This document shows positions 46,233-55,357 of a DNA stretch of 64,000 nucleotides, in pieces. Each line of letters opens with the position of its first letter. Positions within the stretch are counted from its first letter, which is position 1. Below the pieces are notes generated by a model. The model had not been told where the DNA came from, did no database searches, and saw only the letters and a program-made list of their open reading frames with translations. A program made the translations under genes and the position numbers. Source of the stretch: Aerococcaceae bacterium DSM 111020 (GTDB taxonomy: Bacteria > Bacillota > Bacilli > Lactobacillales > Aerococcaceae); assembly GCA_015863185.1 (NCBI GenBank), contig JACBXP010000001.1, forward strand, positions 62,001 through 126,000. The letters run 5' to 3'.

Positions 46233-47081
46233 ATGACAAATTCAGTACATAATTTTGAAGGTAAAACAGTTACTTTAACTGGTGCAGGAGGAATTATCAT
46301 TTCTTCTATCGCAAAAGGATTTGCTGAAGCAGGTGCAAATGTTGCACTTTTAGATTTAAATCTTCAAGCAGCAGAAGCTGTTGCAGAAGAAATCAATGCA
46401 TTAGGTAAAGGGAAAGCCAAAGGTTATAAAGCAAATGTTTTAGATAAAGCAGCTTTAGAAGAAGTGAAATCTCAAATCGATTCTGATTTTGGCCCAACTG
46501 ACATCTTAATTAACGGTGCAGGAGGAAACAGTCCAAAAGCAACATCTGATAATGAATTCCATGCGACAGACTTAGATGATGATGTAAAATCATTCTTTGA
46601 CCTTGATGAAGATGGTATTTCGTTCGTATTCAACTTAAACTTCTTGGGAACTTTATTACCAACACAAGTATTCGCAAAAGATATGGTTGGACGTGAAGGA
46701 GCAAATATCATTAATGTATCATCAATGAATGCTTTCACACCATTAACAAAAATCCCTGCTTATTCAGGAGCAAAAGCAGCAATCTCTAACTTTACTCAAT
46801 GGTTAGCTGTTCACTTCTCGAAAACGGGTATCCGTGTGAATGCCATTGCACCAGGTTTCTTAGTGTCACATCAAAACGTTGATTTAATGTTTGAAGAAGA
46901 CCATGAAACATTGAAACCTCGTGGAGAGAAAATTATTCGTAATACACCAATGGAACGCTTTGGTGAACCAGAAGAAATGGTTGGACCTACATTATTCTTT
47001 GCTGATTCAAATGAAGCAAGCTTTGTAACAGGTGTTGTTTTACCAGTTGATGGTGGATTCTCAGCTTATTCAGGCGTTTAA
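46233..47081 (+). CDS. uxuB: SDR-type D-fructuronate reductase (D-mannonate oxidoreductase)
   Basis: 282 aa short-chain dehydrogenase. The cofactor loop reads TGAGGIIIS, a variant of TGxxxGxG, followed by LLDLN (NAD preference) and NGAGGN. Ser and Tyr-Lys of the catalytic triad are in NVSSMN and YSGAK. Between uxuA and kdgA it most likely reduces fructuronate to mannonate, taking the place of the unrelated E. coli UxuB. The assignment rests on context and fold. Confidence 0.85.
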   Translation: MTNSVHNFEGKTVTLTGAGGIIISSIAKGFAEAGANVALLDLNLQAAEAVAEEINALGKGKAKGYKANVLDKAALEEVKSQIDSDFGPTDILINGAGGNSPKATSDNEFHATDLDDDVKSFFDLDEDGISFVFNLNFLGTLLPTQVFAKDMVGREGANIINVSSMNAFTPLTKIPAYSGAKAAISNFTQWLAVHFSKTGIRVNAIAPGFLVSHQNVDLMFEEDHETLKPRGEKIIRNTPMERFGEPEEMVGPTLFFADSNEASFVTGVVLPVDGGFSAYSGV

Positions 47082-47094
47082 TTAATTCTCTACT

Positions 47095-47120
47095 CATAGG
47101 AAGACCAGTGTCTTCCTATG
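47095..47120 (+). other. Intercistronic hairpin
   Basis: CATAGGAAGAC and GTCTTCCTATG form a perfect 11-bp stem with a CAGT loop. No T tract follows, so it is more likely an mRNA stability or processing element than a terminator. Confidence 0.6.
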
Positions 47121-47146
47121 GGTTCATTAGTAAAGGAGTGTGAAGA

Positions 47147-47989
47147 ATGTCTAACGAAACAAAAAATCATGATTTTATTGTTTGTGTGGATTCTGATGGA
47201 TGTGCAATGGATACAATGAATATCAAGCATACTGATTTCTTTGGACCTTTAGCAGCGGATGTCTTTAATGTTCAGGATCGTGAAGCTTTCTTAGAAGAAT
47301 GGAATCGTGTAAACTTGTTCTCATCTACTCGTGGGATTAACCGCTTTAAAGGTCTTGAAATAGCTTTAAATTGGGCTAAAGATCAAGGTGATTCTCAAAT
47401 TGGTGACATTTCTAAATTAACAGACTGGGCACGCAATGCAGATACTGTATCGAATGCGGCTTTAGAAGAATTAATTGCAGAAGATCCAAGTGAAGATTTG
47501 AAGAAAGCATTAGAATGGTCTGAAAAAGTCAATGAAGGCATTGAAAAAGAATTATCAGGTAATGATAAACCTTTTGATGGTGCTAAAGAAGGACTTCAAG
47601 CTATCAGTAAAGTAGCAGATGTTGCGATTGTCTCGTCCGCCAATTTAGGTGCATTAGAATCGGAATGGAATCGTCATGGATTGATGGAATATGTTGATCA
47701 AGTATATGGTCAAGAACGTGGTTCTAAAGCTACGGCTATCGCTGATTTAATTAGTCAAGGTTATGCGCCAGAAAACATTCTGATGGTTGGTGACGCACCT
47801 GGTGATAAAACAGCAGCTGAAAAAAATAATGCAGGATTTTATCCAATTCTTTTTAATAAAGAAAAAGAATCATGGGATCGTTTGATAGAAGAAGCTTTAC
47901 CAGTTTTCTTGGAAGGCGATTATCAACCAGAATACCATGAACGCATGGTCAAAGAATTTGATGATCATTTAAATTCGACAGTAAAATAG
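47147..47989 (+). CDS. HAD-superfamily hydrolase of the hexuronate operon
   Basis: 280 aa. Motif I is VDSDGCAMD near residue 14 (nucleophile Asp and general acid Asp), motif II VSSAN, and motif IV MVGDAPGDK. It is a phosphatase or phosphomutase-type enzyme of unknown substrate. A helical cap lies between motifs I and II. In this operon it may handle a phosphorylated uronate or KDG/KDPG-type by-product. TAAAGGAG precedes the ATG. Confidence 0.85.
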   Translation: MSNETKNHDFIVCVDSDGCAMDTMNIKHTDFFGPLAADVFNVQDREAFLEEWNRVNLFSSTRGINRFKGLEIALNWAKDQGDSQIGDISKLTDWARNADTVSNAALEELIAEDPSEDLKKALEWSEKVNEGIEKELSGNDKPFDGAKEGLQAISKVADVAIVSSANLGALESEWNRHGLMEYVDQVYGQERGSKATAIADLISQGYAPENILMVGDAPGDKTAAEKNNAGFYPILFNKEKESWDRLIEEALPVFLEGDYQPEYHERMVKEFDDHLNSTVK

Positions 47990-48019
47990 TCGCTTAAGTC
48001 AAAAATAAGGAGAGATTTA

Positions 48020-49828
48020 ATGACACAATTAGTAGATTTAACAAAGAAACCTTATAATTTAGATCAAGAAGCCATTGATTGGATTGAATCAACAATCGAA
48101 AATATGTCGATTGATGAAAAAATTGGTCAATTATTTGTAAATATGGGTGCAGAACGTACGAAAGAATATTTAAAAGATGTTCTAGATACTTATCATATTG
48201 CAGCTGTTCGTTATAATAAAGGACCTGCTTCAGAAGTTTATGACCAAAACTATATTCTTCAAACAGAATCAAAAATTCCTTTATTAATTGCAGCCAACAC
48301 TGAAGCTGGTGGAGACGGTGCTGTAACAGACGGAACTAAAGTTGGGGACGAAATTAAAGTTGCGGCAACAAATGATCCAGAATATGCTTACAAAATGGGA
48401 GATATTGCTGGATATGAAGCTGCAGCCGTTGGATGTAACGCATCTTTTGCACCAATTATCGACTTAACAAGAAACTGGCGTAACCCAATTATCGCTAACC
48501 GTACTTGGGGTGCTGATGTTGATCAAACAATTGACTTATCTAAACGCTATATGGAAGGAATTATGCAACATGGAATAATTCCATTCGCTAAACACTTCCC
48601 TGGTGACGGAATTGATGAACGTGACCACCACTTATCTTATGCTTCTAATCCAATGAACAAAGAAGAGTGGATGGAAACATTCGGTCGTATTTATGGTGAA
48701 TTAGCAGAAGCTGGCTTGCCAGGTGTTATGGCTGGACACATTCACTTACCAAATGTTGAAAAAGAAATGCATCCAGAACGTGAATTAGACGAAATGCTGC
48801 CAGCATCTCTTAATAAAACACTTTTGGATGAATTATTACGTGGTGAATTAGGATATAATGGAGCAATTGTTACAGATGCTTCTCACATGGTTGCGATGAC
48901 TGCATCAATGCCACGTCGTGAAATGTTACCTACAGCGATTGAAGCTGGGTGTGACTTATTCTTATTCTTCAATGATCCAGAAGAAGACTTCCAATGGATG
49001 AAAGAAGGATACGAAAATGGTATCTTAACTGAAGAGCGTCTACATGATGCATTACGTCGTACTTTAGGATTGAAAGCTAAATTAGGCTTACATAAATTCG
49101 AAGGACGCCGTGAAGAAATTATGATTGACAAAGAAGAAGCAATGTCACGCATCAACACAGAAGAATCACAAGCTGTTGCTGATGAAGTTGCGGACAAAGC
49201 AATTACTTTAGTGAAAGACAAACAAGAAGATATCTTCCCTGTGACACCAGAACGTTACAAACGCATCTTAATTGTTAACGTTGAAGGTAACAAGGGTGGA
49301 TTCGGTGCGATGATTGCAGGTCAAAAACGTCGTGCTTCAGATATCATGAAAGAAATCCTTGAAGAGCGTGGACATGAAGTAACTGTGTGGGAATCAACCG
49401 AAGAACGGATTATGCAATTACCAGAAGAAGAACGTGCTGCAGCAATCGCGAATGTTTATGCACAAAAACAACCAATTGCTAATCTGACTGACAATTATGA
49501 TTTAATCTTGAACTTGGTTGACGTTAACTCAGGTGGTACAGTTCAACGTATTGTATGGCCTGCAGCGAAAGGTACTCCTGATCAACCATTCTACGTTCAT
49601 GAAGTGCCGACAATTGTTGTATCAATCCAACATGCTTTCGCATTAGCAGATATGCCTCAAGTAGGTACGTATATCAATGCTTATGATGGTAAAGAAAATA
49701 CTTTACGTGCATTAGCTGAAAAATTAGCAGGCGAATCTGAATTTACAGGTGTATCATCTGTAGATCCGTACTGTGGATTAATTGACACAACTATTTGGCG
49801 CGATTCAGACTATTCATTTAAAAAATAA
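48020..49828 (+). CDS. Glycoside hydrolase family 3 protein, cytosolic
   Basis: 602 aa, no signal peptide. The N-terminal TIM barrel carries KHFPGDGIDERDHHLS, the NagZ-like loop with the Asp-His acid/base pair, and the nucleophile Asp in VTDASHMVAM. An extra C-terminal alpha/beta domain follows from about residue 390. NagZ-like enzymes act on beta-N-acetylglucosaminides, but the uronate operon suggests a glucuronide or GlcNAc-uronide substrate brought in by the GPH symporter. AAGGAGAG precedes the ATG. Confidence 0.85.
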   Translation: MTQLVDLTKKPYNLDQEAIDWIESTIENMSIDEKIGQLFVNMGAERTKEYLKDVLDTYHIAAVRYNKGPASEVYDQNYILQTESKIPLLIAANTEAGGDGAVTDGTKVGDEIKVAATNDPEYAYKMGDIAGYEAAAVGCNASFAPIIDLTRNWRNPIIANRTWGADVDQTIDLSKRYMEGIMQHGIIPFAKHFPGDGIDERDHHLSYASNPMNKEEWMETFGRIYGELAEAGLPGVMAGHIHLPNVEKEMHPERELDEMLPASLNKTLLDELLRGELGYNGAIVTDASHMVAMTASMPRREMLPTAIEAGCDLFLFFNDPEEDFQWMKEGYENGILTEERLHDALRRTLGLKAKLGLHKFEGRREEIMIDKEEAMSRINTEESQAVADEVADKAITLVKDKQEDIFPVTPERYKRILIVNVEGNKGGFGAMIAGQKRRASDIMKEILEERGHEVTVWESTEERIMQLPEEERAAAIANVYAQKQPIANLTDNYDLILNLVDVNSGGTVQRIVWPAAKGTPDQPFYVHEVPTIVVSIQHAFALADMPQVGTYINAYDGKENTLRALAEKLAGESEFTGVSSVDPYCGLIDTTIWRDSDYSFKK

Positions 49829-49863
49829 ATGAATATACCTTATTAAATTAAGGTTTGAAAGAT

Positions 49864-49898
49864 AACCTGTTGATTTAATCAGCAGGTTACTCTTTTAT
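49864..49898 (+). terminator. Hairpin terminator between GH3 and kdgA
   Basis: AACCTGTTGAT (49864-49874) pairs with ATCAGCAGGTT (49878-49888) with one wobble, followed by ACTCTTTTATT. It could lower kdgA expression relative to the genes before it. Confidence 0.65.
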
Positions 49899-49928
49899 TC
49901 AATTGAATCCCAATAAAAGGAGATAATT

Positions 49929-50555
49929 ATGACAACAAATTATTTAGAACAATTAAGAAAAGAACGTTTATTACCACTTTATACTGCAACAGATATGTCT
50001 TTGGTTGAAAAAGCAGAAGAAATTCTAATTAACAATGGGTTGAGCTTTATCGAAGTAACTTATCGTTCTGAGCATGCAGGAGCAACAATTAAACAATTGG
50101 CAGATAGTGGCAAATTAATTGTTGGAGCGGGTACTGTGACAGATGTTGAAACAGCTAAAGATGCAATCGATAATGGGGCGACATTTATTGTTATGCCAGG
50201 ATTCTCACCTGAAGTTGTAAAATACTGTCAAGAACATAATGTTCCAGTATATCCAGGTGTTGCGACACCTACTGAAATTATTATGGCTAAAGACCAGGGT
50301 TTGGACACAGTAAAATTCTTCCCAGCAGATGTTTACGGGGGACTTAAAGCAATTAAAGCCTTAAGTGCACCATTCTATGACATGAGTTTTATCCCTACAG
50401 GTGGGGTTAATGCTGATAACTACTTAGAATTCTTGGAAGTAGATTCAATTGTAGCAGTTGGTGGATCATTTATTTTATCAGAGTCTGTGATTGCTAAAGA
50501 TAATGGTGAAACAGCTAACAAACAATTAGAGGCACTCGTTTCTAAATTAAAATAG
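49929..50555 (+). CDS. kdgA: 2-keto-3-deoxy-6-phosphogluconate aldolase
   Basis: 208 aa. It splits KDPG to pyruvate and glyceraldehyde-3-phosphate. The Schiff-base Lys is in TVKFFPAD, and the catalytic Glu is in FIEVTYRS near residue 40. It is the last step of the hexuronate pathway. AAAAGGAG precedes the ATG. The enzyme needs KDPG, but no KDG kinase gene is found in the window. Confidence 0.94.
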   Translation: MTTNYLEQLRKERLLPLYTATDMSLVEKAEEILINNGLSFIEVTYRSEHAGATIKQLADSGKLIVGAGTVTDVETAKDAIDNGATFIVMPGFSPEVVKYCQEHNVPVYPGVATPTEIIMAKDQGLDTVKFFPADVYGGLKAIKALSAPFYDMSFIPTGGVNADNYLEFLEVDSIVAVGGSFILSESVIAKDNGETANKQLEALVSKLK

Positions 50556-50567
50556 TCGTAGTTCAAG

Positions 50568-50603
50568 AACACAATCATTTCAACGGAATGATTGTGTTTT
50601 TTC
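50568..50603 (+). terminator. Terminator of the hexuronate operon
   Basis: AACACAATCATT and AATGATTGTGTT with a 7-base loop, then a T tract. Confidence 0.9.
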
Positions 50604-50624
50604 AATTTAAGAAATGAGGAAAAA

Positions 50625-51446
50625 ATGATAGAATTGATTGCCATTGATTTGGATGGCACACTGCTAGATGATCAAATACATGTTTCTAAAGCAAATATTG
50701 CTGCGATTAATCAGGCAATTTCTAGGGGAATACATATTGTTGTGTGTACTGGTAGACCCTATGCAGGGATGAAACACTTCATCGAATCGTTCGAGTATCC
50801 TGCTGAATCTCCCTATTATTTGATTTTAGGAAATGGTACGACTATTCGACAAGGACCAGAATTATCTATATTAAATCAACACAAACTGACGGATGAAACA
50901 TTAAATAAAGCTATCACATTATTTCATAATCAACCTGATATACCATTGAAACTTGCAGGGCTGACGGACTTTCATTTTTATGGATTAGCTCGAGACGACA
51001 TACCAGAAATTCTGATCCAAGATGCTTATAAAAATAAGATGCTGGTAGAACCTATTTCATTGGATGCTTTCACTTCAAAGTTGAGTTTGAACAAAATAAT
51101 GTTGATGGCAGAGTCCCAGATACTTGATACATGGGAAGATGATTTGACGCAAATTTTTAAAGACGATGCAGAAACTGTTAGAAGCACCCCCATTATTTTT
51201 GAAGTTTTACCAAAAAGCATCAATAAAGGCAAAAGTTTAACATGGCTGTCTCATCATTTGAATATTTCAATGGAAAACATTGCAGTAATTGGCGACGAAT
51301 TAAATGATGAGTCGATGTTTGAGGTCGCTGGAATGAAAATAGCGATGCATAATGGACACAAAAAGATTAAACAAATGAGTGATATAATTGTTCCATCGAA
51401 TAATGAGTCGGGGGTCGCTGAAGCGATTATGCAGATAATTACTTAA
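50625..51446 (+). CDS. Cof-type HAD phosphatase
   Basis: 273 aa. Motif I is IDLDGTLLDD at residue 7 onward, motif II VCTGRP, and motif IV IGDELNDESMFEVAG. The large C2-type cap of the Cof family lies in between. These enzymes dephosphorylate sugar phosphates or FMN-like compounds with loose specificity. The start at 50625 has GAGGA upstream. A terminator separates it from the hexuronate operon. Confidence 0.9.
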   Translation: MIELIAIDLDGTLLDDQIHVSKANIAAINQAISRGIHIVVCTGRPYAGMKHFIESFEYPAESPYYLILGNGTTIRQGPELSILNQHKLTDETLNKAITLFHNQPDIPLKLAGLTDFHFYGLARDDIPEILIQDAYKNKMLVEPISLDAFTSKLSLNKIMLMAESQILDTWEDDLTQIFKDDAETVRSTPIIFEVLPKSINKGKSLTWLSHHLNISMENIAVIGDELNDESMFEVAGMKIAMHNGHKKIKQMSDIIVPSNNESGVAEAIMQIIT

Positions 51447-51447
51447 A

Positions 51448-51545
51448 AAAGAACTGGAAGATTGAGAAGGAATCCCAATAGTTGGACCATGAAAATCCAA
51501 GTGTTGAGAGTACGTTCAATCATTGCCAGTTCTTTTATTTTTTTA
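51448..51545. terminator. Large branched palindrome between convergent genes
   Basis: The outer arms AAAAGAACTGG and CCAGTTCTTTT enclose ATTGA/TCAAT and an inner TTGGA/TCCAA stem over about 90 bases. T tracts lie outside both arms. It probably ends transcription of both flanking genes and overlaps the YigZ stop. Confidence 0.6.
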
Positions 51546-52179
51546 TCGGGATATCGACTGTTTGTTCATCTTGTGTTTCCCATTCAATTTGCCCACTAAA
51601 ACGGTCAATTAACTGCTCATGAATTTCTGATGCTTTGTCTTTATCAAGCGCCAGCTGATAGGTTACTTTGTCTGTGTATTTTGTATCCATGATAGTGATA
51701 GGAAGCGTTGTTTCCTCCATCAAATAAGTAAATAAATCATTTTGCGAGTAATCAATGACACAATCTACAATGAGTTGGGTAACGTTTTTTACGATGATTG
51801 CTTTATCCAAAGCTTCACTAACAGCACTTGAATAGGCACGAATAAGCCCACCAGCTCCTAGCTTTGTTCCCCCAAAGTAACGAACAGTAACAGCCATAAT
51901 ATATGTTAAATCATTGTTTTTAAGTACTTCAAGCATCGGAACACCGGCCGTTCCGCTAGGTTCGCCATCATCACTCATCCGTTGGATAGAAGCATCTTCA
52001 TTTAATATAAAGGCTTGACAATGATGAGTCGCTTTATAATGTTCTTTACGAATTGCAGCGAGATGAGTATCGAATTCATCTTCTGATTGAATAGGAAACA
52101 AATAGGTAATGAATCGAGATTTTTTAATCTCTATTTCATCGATTATTGGTGTTAGAATACTGAGATAATTAACTGGCAT
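51535..52179 (-). CDS. YigZ/IMPACT family protein
   Basis: 214 aa. The N-terminal IMPACT domain has the signatures HHCQAFIL, SDDGEPSGTAGVPML and VTVRYFGGTKLGAGGLIRAY. The C-terminal domain (about 140-205) resembles EF-G domain IV. The role is linked to translation or ribosome binding in relatives but is not settled. GGAG is 9 bases upstream of the ATG. Monocistronic. Confidence 0.92.
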   Translation of the reverse strand: MPVNYLSILTPIIDEIEIKKSRFITYLFPIQSEDEFDTHLAAIRKEHYKATHHCQAFILNEDASIQRMSDDGEPSGTAGVPMLEVLKNNDLTYIMAVTVRYFGGTKLGAGGLIRAYSSAVSEALDKAIIVKNVTQLIVDCVIDYSQNDLFTYLMEETTLPITIMDTKYTDKVTYQLALDKDKASEIHEQLIDRFSGQIEWETQDEQTVDIPIKK

Positions 52180-52272
52180 TTGCTATGTCTCCTTTCGGTC
52201 AGTTTCTTTATTATTGTATCGTGGTTCTATAATCCGCGCAAGTTGACTCTGTAGTATAGAAAATGGTAACTA

Positions 52273-52281
52273 TGTTATAAT
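52273..52281 (+). promoter_or_regulatory. Extended -10 promoter of luxS
   Basis: TGTTATAAT (extended -10). A TTGACT lies at 52243-52248, too far to act as its -35. Confidence 0.6.
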
Positions 52282-52305
52282 ACGTAAAAAGAAAAGGAGT
52301 TAATT

Positions 52306-52779
52306 ATGAAAAAAATAGAAAGTTTTACTGTTGATCATACAGATTTACAACCAGGTTTATATTTATCCCGTCAAGATCACATAGGGGAACGTACTTTAAA
52401 TTCCTTTGATTTAAGAATGACGGCACCCAATCATGAGCAAGTAATGAATACTGGTGAGATGCACACATTAGAGCACCTTATCGCAACTTATTTGCGCAAT
52501 GACGAGACATTCAAAGACGACGTCATTTATTTTGGTCCGATGGGTTGTCGAACGGGTTTCTATGCAATTTTCACGGATGCTTTACAACCTGAAGATGTGT
52601 TATCACTTTTAACGGATGCATTCGATTTTGCGCGTCACTATGACGATGAGATACCAGGTGCTTCAGCCGAAGATTGCGGGAATTGGTTAGATCATAATCC
52701 GGTAATGTCCCGTTATTATGCTGAAAAATATTATCAAATATTAAAAAAATGGTCTGACTTAAGCTTTAGTTATAACTAA
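52306..52779 (+). CDS. luxS: S-ribosylhomocysteine lyase (AI-2 synthase)
   Basis: 157 aa. It cleaves S-ribosylhomocysteine to homocysteine and DPD, the precursor of autoinducer-2. The metal ligands H53, H57 (HTLEH) and C124 (EDCGNW), the base E56 and the catalytic C81 (MGCRTGF) are all visible. Monocistronic, AAAGGAG upstream. Confidence 0.98.
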   Translation: MKKIESFTVDHTDLQPGLYLSRQDHIGERTLNSFDLRMTAPNHEQVMNTGEMHTLEHLIATYLRNDETFKDDVIYFGPMGCRTGFYAIFTDALQPEDVLSLLTDAFDFARHYDDEIPGASAEDCGNWLDHNPVMSRYYAEKYYQILKKWSDLSFSYN

Positions 52780-52812
52780 AAGAAAATATTACTAAATTTT
52801 CTTATAAAAAAC

Positions 52813-52890
52813 TGACGAATATTTCAGGGCTCATGGTTTATCCAGTATGTAGATATAGTTTTGGATAAAATGATTCGTCACTGAAATATT
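52813..52890. terminator. Long palindrome between luxS and the NUDIX gene
   Basis: ACGAATATTTCAG and CTGAAATATTCGT are perfect arms about 50 bases apart, with an inner TTTATCCA/TGGATAAA pair. It lies between convergent genes, so it may be a shared terminator. There is no strong T tract right after the stem. Confidence 0.5.
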
Positions 52891-52898
52891 CGTTTACT

Positions 52899-53537
52899 TT
52901 ACTGTCTATCATCCGAATGAACTTTATTGGGCGCCTTCTTTAGTAGTTGAATAAATTGATAGGTCAATGTGGCTGTCATGCCCCATAATTTTTCATTAGG
53001 TAATTGATACATGGTAATCGAGTGTTTGATATTACGAAAAGGATATTTTTTACCGTGATTGATAAGATGATAGGGAAATTCATCATTCGTTTGTGCTTGA
53101 TAGCTGACCGTTTTGATAATGGGAGTTTGATTTAGTAGATCGGTTAAAGGAATCGTGAAGACATAGTCCACCTCTTTATTGGGGTGCAATGAATCTAAGG
53201 TAGTGTTTTTTATTTCGCCAACAAAGCAATGCACAATTGCCCATTCACTAACGAGATAGTCCAATTCTTGCCAAACATCAATCCAATCAATGGGAATATT
53301 CAATTCCTCAGAAGTTTCTCTAATGGCAGCCATCTTTGGTGTTTCACCTGACTCGATTGTTCCACCCGGAAAAGATGTTTCTCCAGCTTGTGAGATGTGG
53401 TCGGCTCTTACTTCATACAAAACATGATATTGATTTTTTACTATAATGAGTGGCAAAAATACTGCAAATTGTTTTTGATCGCCGATGATTTCAGGACGAT
53501 GTGTTTGAATTTTTTGTTGTATGGTTCGTTTGTTCAT
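52899..53537 (-). CDS. NUDIX hydrolase (CoA pyrophosphatase-like)
   Basis: 212 aa. The Nudix box GTIESGETPKMAAIRETSEE fits Gx5Ex7REuxEExxu except that the usual late Gly is Asn. The preceding RADHISQAGETSFPGG matches the NuBI/CoAse motif region that comes before the Nudix box in CoA diphosphatases. It would cleave CoA or related dinucleotides. GGAGGA precedes the ATG. Confidence 0.88.
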   Translation of the reverse strand: MNKRTIQQKIQTHRPEIIGDQKQFAVFLPLIIVKNQYHVLYEVRADHISQAGETSFPGGTIESGETPKMAAIRETSEELNIPIDWIDVWQELDYLVSEWAIVHCFVGEIKNTTLDSLHPNKEVDYVFTIPLTDLLNQTPIIKTVSYQAQTNDEFPYHLINHGKKYPFRNIKHSITMYQLPNEKLWGMTATLTYQFIQLLKKAPNKVHSDDRQ

Positions 53538-53681
53538 AATTGTTCCTCCGTTTATTTATTATAGCACATTTACTTCGAATTAGAAGTAAAAACAGAGAAT
53601 AGTTGCTAATAAGTTAATGTGACATCGGTTAACAATATTGAAAATCTCAGTGTATGATTTTCAGAAAAGGAAGACGCCTAA

Positions 53682-54665
53682 ATGAAAAAGAAAATTTTGA
53701 TTTGGATTGCTGCAATTATTGGGGTTAGTTTTTTGATATGGTTTGGTGTTGGGAATTATTTTGTAAATTATGCTTTAGTACCAGGTCAAGGTGGGGAAGA
53801 CCGTCAAGTAGAAGATGTAATAAATATTTCTTCAGAAAATCAACGCATCATCAATGAAAATCGGACCATGCATCATCAGAAGTGTGAAGAATGGTTGACC
53901 TCCGTTTCTGATTTGACAGAAACCATTCACATCACAGCACAGGATAACGTTCAACTCGTAGGGCATACCTACCAGCAAGAAGATACGAGTAATAAATGGG
54001 TGATTATTGTTCATGGGTACCAAATGGATGAGAAAGAGTCACAAAAGATTGCTCCCTTTTTATATGAAGCAGGATATAATATCTTAACGATGGATTTAAG
54101 AGCGCACGGAGCCAGCGAGGGAGATTACATTGGCATGGGATATCTTGACCAATATGACTTAAAGGAATGGGTAGATTGGCTGGTTCATCAATACCCTGAT
54201 AGTGAGATTGCTTTACATGGTTCATCGATGGGTGGAGCCACCGTATTATTAGCAGGGGGACTTAAATTACCTGACAATGTGAAAGTTATTATCGATGATT
54301 GTGGTTATTCAAGTATTCGTGATATTTTTGCTTCCGAATTGGATAAACGTTTTGGGTTGCCTGCATTTCCTATTTTAGATATGGCTGGAACGGTGAGTCA
54401 GATACGTGCAGGATATAATATCAATGACGGGGATGTTATCGAAGCCACGAAGCAAAATACTTTACCCACTTTATTTATTCACGGCGCAGTAGATGATTTT
54501 GTTCCCGTTGAAATGGCAGAGGCTTTGTATCAAGCTAAGCTCGGGGAAAATAAAATCTTGTCTATTTATCAAGATGCAGGGCATGTTGAACCAAAATATA
54601 GCGATCCCGAACGCTATTATGGCGAGATTGTCCAATTTCTAGCAGAGAATATGAAAGATAGTTAG
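53682..54665 (+). CDS. Membrane-anchored alpha/beta hydrolase
   Basis: 327 aa. An N-terminal hydrophobic helix (about 5-28) serves as a membrane anchor or uncleaved signal. The lid-less hydrolase fold has VHGYQMDE (oxyanion side), the nucleophile Ser in HGSSMGGA, Asp in HGAVDDFVP and His in DAGHVEP. It resembles YqkD/BAAT-type hydrolases. The substrate is unknown. Start 53682 after AAAAGGAAG. Confidence 0.88.
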   Translation: MKKKILIWIAAIIGVSFLIWFGVGNYFVNYALVPGQGGEDRQVEDVINISSENQRIINENRTMHHQKCEEWLTSVSDLTETIHITAQDNVQLVGHTYQQEDTSNKWVIIVHGYQMDEKESQKIAPFLYEAGYNILTMDLRAHGASEGDYIGMGYLDQYDLKEWVDWLVHQYPDSEIALHGSSMGGATVLLAGGLKLPDNVKVIIDDCGYSSIRDIFASELDKRFGLPAFPILDMAGTVSQIRAGYNINDGDVIEATKQNTLPTLFIHGAVDDFVPVEMAEALYQAKLGENKILSIYQDAGHVEPKYSDPERYYGEIVQFLAENMKDS

Positions 54666-54739
54666 TTGAGGAAGGTATTTTTAACTCACATGAATATGTT
54701 ATAATTAATAAGTAATTTAACAACAAAGGAGAATGTACA

Positions 54740-55300
54740 GTGATATCAGCAGTAGATTTAAGAGCAGGAATGACATTTGTTCAAGATGGAAATTTAATTA
54801 AAGTCCTTGACGCAAGTCATCATAAACCAGGTAAAGGAAATACCGTCATGCGAATGAAATTACGTAATATTCGTACAGGAGCCACATATGATACAACGTT
54901 CAGACCAGATGAAAAATTTGAGCGGGCATTCATTGAAACAAAAACCGTTCAATATTTATATAACATGGATACAACAGCTGTATTTATGGATTTGGAAACA
55001 TATGAACAATATGAAATACCAACTTCTATCATTGAAGATGAATTGAAGTTTATTAAAGAAAATGAAAATGCAGAAATTCAATTCTTTGGTCAAGAAGTTA
55101 TTGGTGTAGATGTCCCTTCAACAGTTGTTCTAGAAGTTGTAGATACCCAACCATCAATTAAAGGAGCTACAGTCACAGGTTCAGGGAAACCTGCAACCAT
55201 GGAAACAGGTTTAGTTATCAATGTGCCTGATTTCATTGAAAAAGGTGAAAAATTGATTGTTAATACTAGTGATGGCGGTTCCTATTCTAAGCGAGCATAG
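54740..55300 (+). CDS. efp: Elongation factor P
   Basis: 186 aa, three OB-like domains. It helps ribosomes pass polyproline stretches. The tip loop HHKPGKGN holds K32, the position modified in other bacteria; there is no epmA or epmB nearby. GTG start at 54740 after AAAGGAG. A TATAAT-like sequence (TATAAT, about 54701) lies upstream. Confidence 0.97.
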   Translation: MISAVDLRAGMTFVQDGNLIKVLDASHHKPGKGNTVMRMKLRNIRTGATYDTTFRPDEKFERAFIETKTVQYLYNMDTTAVFMDLETYEQYEIPTSIIEDELKFIKENENAEIQFFGQEVIGVDVPSTVVLEVVDTQPSIKGATVTGSGKPATMETGLVINVPDFIEKGEKLIVNTSDGGSYSKRA

Positions 55301-55312
55301 TCGTTTGCTTCA

Positions 55313-55332
55313 CCTCCCAATATTTTGGGAGG
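55313..55332 (+). terminator. Short hairpin after efp
   Basis: CCTCCCAA-TATT-TTGGGAGG, a perfect 8-bp stem, with only a weak T tract (TCTTAATA). It may terminate or protect the efp message. Confidence 0.55.
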
Positions 55333-55357
55333 TCTTAATATATAAGGAGAGATGTCA

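Noticed and set aside
50625-51446. Cof-type HAD gene as the missing KDG kinase or part of the uronate operon
   Set aside because: It is a phosphatase fold with all HAD motifs and is separated from kdgA by a strong terminator.
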